A DNA stretch of 8,340 bases from JBDLSO01 sp039799445. GTDB taxonomy: Bacteria; Patescibacteriota; Minisyncoccia; Phycocordibacterales; UBA5272. Made by a program: the position numbers and the translations under genes. The notes under the pieces were generated by a model, which was given only the letters and a program-made list of their open reading frames with translations, had not been told where the DNA came from and ran no database searches. The stretch spans positions 1-8,340 of the forward strand of contig JBDLSO010000027.1 of the NCBI GenBank assembly GCA_039799445.1, in the 5' to 3' direction. This document shows positions 1 through 4,564 of the stretch, one piece after another. Positions within the stretch are counted from its first letter, which is position 1, and each line of letters starts with the position of its first letter.

Positions 1-100
1 CAAATGCTCCGAGCTTCTTACATAGCGCGGACTTCATTTGTGGATACGATACAATTTGTGGTGGTAATACCCGCACAATTGCTTTTGTTTTTACTGACAT
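1..100 (-). CDS. 5' end of an unrecognised protein gene, cut by window edge
   Basis: An open frame starts with ATG at 98-100 on the minus strand and runs off the left edge after 33 codons. The protein begins MSVKTKAIVRVLPPQ and continues with no stop. I do not recognise the family from this fragment, and no function is proposed. The start is supported by a purine-rich ribosome binding site, GAAAGGG at 106-112, five bases ahead of the ATG. It is the clearest Shine-Dalgarno-like site in the window, unlike the genes to the right. The gene is divergent from uppP, with 147 bases between the two ATGs. An 11-base word inside its codons (44-54) recurs inverted in front of uppP. Confidence 0.6.
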   Translation of the reverse strand, partial: MSVKTKAIVRVLPPQIVSYPQMKSALCKKLGAF

Positions 101-105
101 TTTTT

Positions 106-112
106 CCCTTTC
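106..112 (-). promoter_or_regulatory. Shine-Dalgarno site of the left-edge gene
   Basis: On the minus strand this reads GAAAGGG, 5 bases before the ATG at 98-100. It decides the start of the left-edge gene. None of the other starts in the window has a comparably clear site. Confidence 0.5.
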
Positions 113-199
113 TTTTTTATTGGAAAAGTAGATAATATCATAAGTAATACAAAATAAAAAGAATCAAAAATATCTTTTATCAATACTACAGAGTACAGT

Positions 200-210
200 T
201 TGTATCGTAT
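200..210 (-). repeat. inverted copy of an 11-base word shared by divergent genes
   Basis: The minus strand here reads ATACGATACAA, identical to the plus strand at 44-54. With two free positions the match extends to ATACGATACAANNTGT (44-59 plus, 195-210 minus). This copy ends exactly where the weak -35 of uppP begins (211), and the other lies inside the left-edge gene. The placement would suit an operator, but no regulator is known from the window and chance is possible. Confidence 0.35.
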
Positions 211-247
211 TTGTGCTATTGCGTATCTGTGAGTTATACTGATACAT
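211..247 (+). promoter_or_regulatory. probable uppP promoter, leaderless
   Basis: A -10 box TATACT lies at 235-240 and a weak -35 TTGTGC at 211-216, with an 18-base spacer. Only 7 bases (241-247) separate the -10 from the ATG at 248, so transcription would begin at or next to the start codon. No Shine-Dalgarno site precedes the ATG, which fits a leaderless mRNA. The rhuM-fic gene has nearly the same core sequence. Confidence 0.5.
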
Positions 248-1027
248 ATGACTATTCTACACGCACTCTTGCTCGGTATTCTCGAGGGCATCACCGAGTT
301 CCTCCCCATCAGTAGTACTGGGCACCTAATCATCGCTAGTCACTTGCTGAATATCCCAGAGACAGCCACACTCAAAAGTTTCCAGATAGCGGTACAGCTC
401 GGGGCAATCATGGCAGTGTTTGTGACGTTTTACAAAAAGTTTTTCCACATACACAATCTACTCAAACTTTTTGTTGCATTTCTCCCAACAGGCATCATCG
501 GATTTGCCTTGTATTCACTTATCAAAACCTATTTGCTTGGCAATTGGATCATCGTCTGCGCCGCACTTTTTGCGGGCGGTGTGATCATGCTGCTTGCAGA
601 GCATTGGTACACAGAAAAGCATGAGTCAGGTCCAGTCGAGCTACGTCTTGAAGACATATCGTACAAGCAAGCACTACTGCTCGGACTATTCCAAAGTATC
701 GCCATGATACCAGGAGTGTCACGTTCTGGAGCGACTATTATTGGTGGCTTATACATGGGCATCTCCCGACCACTTTTAGCAGAGTTCACTTTCCTTCTCG
801 CAGTACCGACCATGACTGTTGCAACAGCCTATGACATACTCAAAAATTACAAATCGTTCAGTATAGTAGATACAGGTAATATACTGATTGGGTTCTCAAC
901 AGCCTTTGTCACAGCTCTCTTGGTTGTGCGATTCCTCTTGGCATATATCAAACGCCACGACTTCAAAGTATTCGCCTACTACCGTATGATACTCGCAATT
1001 GTGGTTGCCGCAGTCTTTCTGCTCTAG
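248..1027 (+). CDS. uppP: undecaprenyl-diphosphate phosphatase (UppP/BacA)
   Basis: This integral cytoplasmic-membrane enzyme removes a phosphate from undecaprenyl diphosphate. It regenerates the lipid carrier used for peptidoglycan and other envelope polymers, and in many bacteria it contributes to bacitracin tolerance. Both family signatures are present. The first is the glutamate-rich segment EGITEFLPISSTGH at residues 13-26, with E13, E17 and H26 as expected catalytic or metal-binding positions. The second is PGVSRSGATI at 155-164, with the active-site arginine R159. A conserved FAYYRMILA stretch sits near the C-terminus (242-250). The protein is hydrophobic throughout, with several membrane helices. 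Its 259 residues fall at the short end of the usual 260-280. The ATG lies 7 bases after a -10 box, supporting this start. The gene converges with rhuM-fic, with 38 bases between the stops. Composition is higher in GC (about 50% in one counted line) than the defence genes to the right. Confidence 0.97.
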   Translation: MTILHALLLGILEGITEFLPISSTGHLIIASHLLNIPETATLKSFQIAVQLGAIMAVFVTFYKKFFHIHNLLKLFVAFLPTGIIGFALYSLIKTYLLGNWIIVCAALFAGGVIMLLAEHWYTEKHESGPVELRLEDISYKQALLLGLFQSIAMIPGVSRSGATIIGGLYMGISRPLLAEFTFLLAVPTMTVATAYDILKNYKSFSIVDTGNILIGFSTAFVTALLVVRFLLAYIKRHDFKVFAYYRMILAIVVAAVFLL

Positions 1028-1032
1028 GTATA

Positions 1033-1060
1033 ACCATTTTCCTGATATCAGGAAAATGGT
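1033..1060. terminator. 28-base perfect palindrome between convergent genes, probable two-way terminator
   Basis: The half-site ACCATTTTCCTGAT is followed directly by its exact reverse complement, centred between 1046 and 1047. The palindrome begins 5 bases after the uppP stop codon and ends 5 bases before the stop of rhuM-fic, so it ends both transcripts symmetrically. As RNA it folds into a long stem. The downstream U-run is weak on the plus strand (attaattactttt) and absent on the minus strand, so it is not a textbook intrinsic terminator. It could instead stabilise the mRNA ends or be bound by a protein. Confidence 0.6.
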
Positions 1061-1065
1061 ATTAA

Positions 1066-2070
1066 TTACTTTTCTATCAACTTCATAATGAGTTTAACTA
1101 CATTCTCTTTATTCATTGGGTCGCTTTCTGCGACAAGAAGCGTGAGTGCTGTGAGGGCTTCCGGGCTCATTTTACCAATATCAAGCCTTTTACATTTTTC
1201 AAGAAACCATACAAAAGCAAATGCCCCGCTTCTTTTGTTACCATCTGCAAATGGATGATTCTTCACAATGAAGTACAGTAAGTGTGCTGCTTTTTCTTCT
1301 ACGCTTGGGTATACTGCGGCACCTCCAAATGATTGCATGACACTGCCCACGATACTTTCTATACTGTCTTTATTTCTGTCTACTGCAAAGAGTTCTGTCG
1401 CCTCTCCTTTTTTGATAAGTTTGACTTTAAGGTCTGTTATTGCGAGAGTTAGCTCGTGGGCTGTGAAAGATACTGACCTCTTTGTTGGCTTTTTGAGATC
1501 AAGTGATGATTTGTCATATGCATCAAGCGAAAGCCATGTGCGAGCAAAAAGAGAGACCAGGTCAAGTGTCTGCTCACTGGTGAGTGCTTGATACTCTTTT
1601 GGTAATATTTTTTTAATTGTTTCTACAGCATCTGTAAACTCATTCCAGTTTTCACCAATGGTGTGTTTATTTATAGTATATCCTTTTGTAATGTGTTGTT
1701 TGAGAGTCTGCGTTGCCCACTGTCTGAACTTTGTTCCTATTACAGAGTTTATTCTATACCCAACAGCAATCAGAACTTCTAGGTTGTATTCTTTAACTTT
1801 ACGAGTTACTTGTCTTTTGCCCTCATTTTGAACTTGTAAGGATTCCTTACAAGTTGCTTTTTCTTCTAATTCACTTTGCTCATATATGTTTCTAAGGTGC
1901 ATTGTGATATTTTGTGGAGTTACTCCAAAAACCTCGGCTATTTGTGCTTGTGTTGCCCATACTGTCTCTTGTGTATTATCTACTCGTAGCTCTACACCTC
2001 CTGAGCGAGTTTTATATAAGACAACACCACTTTTTTGAGTATTTACTTTATCTTCAATTACTTTTTTCAT
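1066..2070 (-). CDS. RhuM-family protein with C-terminal Fic/Doc domain
   Basis: This 334-residue protein joins two domains. The N-terminal half (about 10-135) matches the RhuM family, first named from a Salmonella pathogenicity island. It has a helix-turn-helix-like stretch (VWATQAQIAEVFGVTPQNI, 37-55), then the typical ATCKESLQVQNEG (72-84) and YNLEVLIAVGYRINS (95-109). The C-terminal part (about 200-334) is a Fic/Doc fold with the active-site motif HPFADGNKRSG at 272-282. Fic proteins transfer nucleotide or phosphate groups to target proteins. Here the loop reads GNKR, as in the Doc toxin (a kinase of EF-Tu), not the GNGR of AMP-transferring Fic enzymes. I see no S/TxxxEG/N inhibitory motif. 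Substrate and role are unknown; toxin-like or defence function is inference. It is a single-gene unit with its own leaderless-looking promoter. A 25-base inverted repeat lies inside it (1831-1855). The length looks complete, with no frameshift. Confidence 0.9.
   Translation of the reverse strand: MKKVIEDKVNTQKSGVVLYKTRSGGVELRVDNTQETVWATQAQIAEVFGVTPQNITMHLRNIYEQSELEEKATCKESLQVQNEGKRQVTRKVKEYNLEVLIAVGYRINSVIGTKFRQWATQTLKQHITKGYTINKHTIGENWNEFTDAVETIKKILPKEYQALTSEQTLDLVSLFARTWLSLDAYDKSSLDLKKPTKRSVSFTAHELTLAITDLKVKLIKKGEATELFAVDRNKDSIESIVGSVMQSFGGAAVYPSVEEKAAHLLYFIVKNHPFADGNKRSGAFAFVWFLEKCKRLDIGKMSPEALTALTLLVAESDPMNKENVVKLIMKLIEK
1831..1855. repeat. 12-base inverted repeat inside rhuM-fic
   Basis: AACTTGTAAGGA (1831-1842), a single T, then its exact reverse complement (1844-1855). 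It falls on the codons for the conserved ATCKESLQVQ segment of the RhuM domain. It could be an operator within the gene or an mRNA stem, or follow from codon choice over a conserved peptide. Confidence 0.7.
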
Positions 2071-2105
2071 ATGTATAGTATATCACAGAAACAGGTAATA
2101 CCGAA
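2071..2105 (-). promoter_or_regulatory. probable rhuM-fic promoter, extended -10, leaderless
   Basis: On the minus strand an extended -10, TGATATACT (2077-2085), is followed after exactly 6 bases by the ATG at 2068-2070. Position +1 would therefore be the start codon itself. The -35 candidate TTCGGT (2100-2105, 17-base spacer) is poor, which an extended -10 can compensate. No Shine-Dalgarno site is present. The core TATACTATACATATG is almost the same as TATACTGATACATATG at uppP. Confidence 0.55.
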
Positions 2106-2123
2106 CGAGCGTTTGTGTATATA

Positions 2124-2181
2124 TATGTACCAGTTTATGTGCCAGCTTTAGACATTATGTGCTCCAGCTTTAGGCATTACG
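2124..2181. repeat. tandem repeat of about 21 bases, two full copies and a partial one
   Basis: The copies are TTATGTGCCAGCTTTAGACA (2135-2154) and a 22-base relative (2155-2176) that differs by a TC insertion and one substitution, followed by TTACG. A degenerate third copy, TATGTACCAGTT, precedes them at 2124-2135. The stretch 2126-2154 begins TGT and ends ACA. Tandem sites of about 20 bases next to TGT/ACA ends occur at the ends of Mu/Tn7/IS481-type transposons, but no transposase and no partner end is visible here, so that reading is only a possibility. Confidence 0.55.
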
Positions 2182-2198
2182 ATTCTTTATACTACTGA

Positions 2199-2300
2199 TT
2201 AAGCAACATTCACAGATACAGATACTTCGCCTCCCTTTTCTTCCTTTTCCTTTTCCTTTTCTTTTTGCTTTTGCTTTTGCTTTTCCAAAAAATTATACAT
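2199..2300 (-). CDS. possible 33-residue Lys/Glu/Gln-rich small protein
   Basis: ATG at 2298-2300 opens a short frame ending in TAA at 2199-2201. The peptide starts MYNFLEKQKQKQKEKEKE and ends GGEVSVSVNVA. A charged KQ/KE dipeptide repeat would form a helix, followed by an alternating valine/serine tail that looks like a beta strand. The repeat is encoded by six-base units, so copy-number change would keep the frame. There is no Shine-Dalgarno site. A consensus -10 box TATAAT (2292-2297) lies immediately inside the start; if that promoter is used, transcription would begin within the frame, arguing against this ATG. I do not recognise the peptide, and it may be a chance frame over a purine-rich repeat. 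Confidence 0.3.
   Translation of the reverse strand: MYNFLEKQKQKQKEKEKEKEEKGGEVSVSVNVA
2244..2285. repeat. hexanucleotide microsatellite (CTTTTC / CTTTTG)
   Basis: About seven six-base units run here: CTTTTC units on the left give way to CTTTTG units, with one imperfect unit at the switch (TTCTTTTTG) and a final CTTTTC. The minus strand is purine-only for the left part, and the tract encodes the KE/KQ repeat of the 33-codon frame. Such tracts can change length by replication slippage. Confidence 0.75.
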
Positions 2301-2318
2301 CACGATTTAGGTGGTCAA
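2292..2318 (-). promoter_or_regulatory. candidate minus-strand promoter
   Basis: The minus strand has TTGACC (2313-2318) and a consensus TATAAT (2292-2297), but the spacer is only 15 bases (2298-2312). Transcription would start near 2285, reading the hexanucleotide tract and then the tandem repeat toward rhuM-fic. The short spacer and the general AT richness keep this call weak. Confidence 0.3.
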
Positions 2319-2529
2319 AAAAGTGGGTGTTTTGACTATATGGTTAAAACATTCATTTTATAATTTACAATTGAATTAGGGGTAGAGACGTGGGTGTGAA
2401 AATTATATTAAAGGATACATTGAAAAGATAGATTAAAAAATAAAGTTACAATTAAAAGACCGATGCAAAAAAAGTGAGGGTTAAAAAATCAAAACAGTAT
2501 GTATGTGATATACACACACCTGTATCTAC
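2302..2529. other. AT-rich intergenic stretch with repeated GTGGGTG-like words
   Basis: No gene is supported; stops are frequent in all frames examined. It holds GTGGGTGT twice (2323-2330 and 2390-2397) and a related GTGAGGGT (2474-2481), each followed by a T/A-rich run. TTACAATT also occurs twice (from 2365 and 2449). An extended -10-like TGATATACA lies at 2506-2514 on the plus strand, 15 bases before the ATG of the 41-codon frame, without a good -35. Confidence 0.4.
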
Positions 2530-2655
2530 ATGGGGCACGAAGCAGCTGAAATAGCAAAAAGTATTGGACTTGCGGAGCAATCTCTCCCCTACACAAGGGT
2601 ACAAGTAGCTCCAACTACGGGAAAAAGAATCGAGATAGTATATGTAAAAAAATAA
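2530..2655 (+). CDS. possible 41-residue protein or gene remnant
   Basis: ATG at 2530 opens a frame closed by TAA at 2653-2655; the frame has an upstream TGA at 2506-2508. The peptide starts MGHEAAEIAKSIGLAEQ and ends APTTGKRIEIVYVKK. Its amino-acid make-up is that of a real folded protein (amphipathic helix, then two strand-like segments), and its GC content is higher than the flanking DNA. It reads like the C-terminus of a larger protein whose 5' part is gone. The helix-strand ending faintly recalls LytR C-terminal domains, but this is too weak for a call. An extended -10 (TGATATACA, 2506-2514) could give it a very short leader. No Shine-Dalgarno site is seen. Confidence 0.4.
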   Translation: MGHEAAEIAKSIGLAEQSLPYTRVQVAPTTGKRIEIVYVKK

Positions 2656-2806
2656 CTGCTTTATCTTGAGATAACATAGAATTTGTTGTTTGAAATAAAT
2701 AACAATATTAAAATAGTGATTTATTTTGGGGTGTATTAGTGGCGAACTGTTTTTGAAGAATAAGATAATAAAAACTTTAAATTAAACAGATTCTTCATAT
2801 GTAGTT
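2656..2806. other. AT-rich tail after the AIPR gene
   Basis: These 151 bases follow the stop of the AIPR gene, the last gene of the minus-strand operon. I see only weak AT-only inverted repeats: AAATAAAT at 2693-2700 with its complement at 2719-2726, and TGAAGAAT at 2754-2761 with its complement at 2790-2797. Neither has a GC-rich stem or a clear U-run, so I do not call a terminator. Confidence 0.4.
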
Positions 2807-4561
2807 TTAAATTGAAAAAATAGATACATATCCACTCAGATCTCGATCAATCGTACTTCCTTTGTAGTAATTGGCATAATCAAAGCCATCTGAAAAATAA
2901 TTTTGATTATGTTCATGATTTGCAATAGTTGTTTCAAAATCTAACCATCTAGATTGAACTCTATTCAAACAATCATCAAGGTCTTCATTGGAAATTGAGA
3001 GTTGGTATGTTGCATAGGTAATTGCTAATTGACCATACTTAAGACCATTTCCCCAAATGTCTACTTGATATCGACGATTACCATTACTTTCTCCTTGTTG
3101 TTCAAGGTTTGAAACCTTATTGTATATTTGAATGAGTTTATAGATTTCACCAACTTCTATTCCGTCAAAACTGTAATCTCTAAATAAAATTCCTTCACTC
3201 GCACTTCTTGCTCTTGCAATAGACCCACAATATACAAGTAAAAGACGCATGAGTACAACACTGTCTAACACACTCTTCTTGTCTATTAGATTTTCTCTAA
3301 TTGAATCATAAAATTCACCTTGCTTTCTTTCAAGTAAGACACCGAACTGATCAAACAATTCAGATTGTAATCTAATCATCTCTGGATCATTCGATACCTT
3401 GTCTCGTGGTTTTATTGGATTTTGATTATTGGTTGCGTCAGAAATCTTCTCAATCATATCGTCACGATTACCTATGATGATTATGAATTTTGTTAGAACT
3501 TCCTTGTTATTAAAAATTGAACGATCCTTATTGTTTTCATAAAGATGAGCTAGAGTAAACGCTGTTTGACCACCATTTACAATCTGGGGATTAGATACGG
3601 TGATAGATGCTCTACCTCGTTGTGCAGTATTGTCGTTATAATTTATTTCATTACAAATAACTGTAATTCCATTATTAAGCAATGAAAATTCATTATGATC
3701 AGTATTAGAAATTGAATCTTTAATATCCGCATTAACACCTGTATTTCGAATCCCAACATAGCATCTAGGATTGTATTGCAAAATTGAATTTCGATACTGT
3801 GACATCATTCGAGCGATTTCTACTGTTGGAACAAAGCAAAGTTGTACTTCTGCAGATTCACCGTTAGCCAAATTAACAGAATATCTGATTCGATTCGCAG
3901 TTCTTTCTTGGTTTATGTAAATTTCAAATGAGAAGTCCTCTTTGTTATAAAAATCGCGTTTTAGGTATGGTATTAAAACATGGTTATATAAATCATTTCC
4001 ATGTAATACCTCTGCATCCTGACAAACCCCACCACTGATACTTAATAGATTTTCTTTAGTTATGGCAGAAGGAACATTACCTAAATATATAAGAATATAG
4101 TTCCAACGAGCAATATCAGTAATATTTCTAATCTTCTGTTGGAAAGCTTGAATTTTCCCACCATATTGACTACCTGATATTGATCCTGCTTCACCTCGGA
4201 CAATACGATCAAGTTCCATTTTGAAAAATTCACGCCAATCAACATCACTATTCAAATAACCGTCTGGAGTAGTCTTATATTTTGATTGTATAAGATAAAT
4301 AACTTTCTTTTCTTCATCAATGTGGTATGCATCAAGTCCGCCGTCACCAGTTCCGTCAGTTATCTGACTCTCGACAAGATTAAAATCTAGTAAGCAAAAA
4401 CGAACCCTTAAGAAGAGATGTATTTGTGCGCGAGAATATTTATGAATTTGTGCATCAGTATTCTCTGGATCTGGGTGATATATACTCAATTCCGCTGGAG
4501 CTGATTCCGATATATTATCCAGAGTACTATTTAGAAGTTCATGTTTTCTTTGATTAGACAT
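2807..4561 (-). CDS. AIPR-family abortive-infection protein with an Mrr-like nuclease motif
   Basis: The 584-residue protein fits the AIPR family (abortive infection phage resistance, named from lactococcal AbiR). Family-like blocks are LLNNGITVICN (294-304), NPQIVNGGQT (324-333) and TNNQNPIKPRD (377-387). Ahead of them, residues 64-94 read E64, GDGGLDAYH (72-80) and LIQSKYK (90-96). This is the spacing expected of a PD-(D/E)XK nuclease of the Mrr type, with D76, Q92 and K94 as likely catalytic residues. I infer a DNA- or RNA-cutting effector acting in the cytoplasm during phage attack; the target is unknown. It is the last gene of the operon, its ATG 3 bases after the hsdM-hsdS stop, and it has no evident Shine-Dalgarno site, so translation is probably coupled. 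One counted line gives about 28% GC, lower than hsdR and the methylase. The length looks complete. Confidence 0.85.
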   Translation of the reverse strand: MSNQRKHELLNSTLDNISESAPAELSIYHPDPENTDAQIHKYSRAQIHLFLRVRFCLLDFNLVESQITDGTGDGGLDAYHIDEEKKVIYLIQSKYKTTPDGYLNSDVDWREFFKMELDRIVRGEAGSISGSQYGGKIQAFQQKIRNITDIARWNYILIYLGNVPSAITKENLLSISGGVCQDAEVLHGNDLYNHVLIPYLKRDFYNKEDFSFEIYINQERTANRIRYSVNLANGESAEVQLCFVPTVEIARMMSQYRNSILQYNPRCYVGIRNTGVNADIKDSISNTDHNEFSLLNNGITVICNEINYNDNTAQRGRASITVSNPQIVNGGQTAFTLAHLYENNKDRSIFNNKEVLTKFIIIIGNRDDMIEKISDATNNQNPIKPRDKVSNDPEMIRLQSELFDQFGVLLERKQGEFYDSIRENLIDKKSVLDSVVLMRLLLVYCGSIARARSASEGILFRDYSFDGIEVGEIYKLIQIYNKVSNLEQQGESNGNRRYQVDIWGNGLKYGQLAITYATYQLSISNEDLDDCLNRVQSRWLDFETTIANHEHNQNYFSDGFDYANYYKGSTIDRDLSGYVSIFSI

Positions 4562-4564
4562 AAA

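Noticed and set aside
91..333. Minus-strand open frame of 80 codons
   Set aside because: It overlaps the start of uppP, its promoter and the left-edge gene start; composition is not protein-like.
529..813. Minus-strand open frame inside uppP
   Set aside because: It is the reverse shadow of the conserved uppP coding sequence.
1268..1591. Plus-strand open frame inside rhuM-fic
   Set aside because: It is antisense to the Fic domain with its active-site motif; no supporting start signal or domain.
2332..2364. Plus-strand promoter TTGACT ... TATAAT
   Set aside because: The spacer is 21 bases, too long for a standard promoter, in AT-rich DNA where such boxes arise by chance.
2693..2797. Terminator for the defence operon
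   Set aside because: Only AT-only inverted repeats with long loops are present, without a GC stem and U-run.
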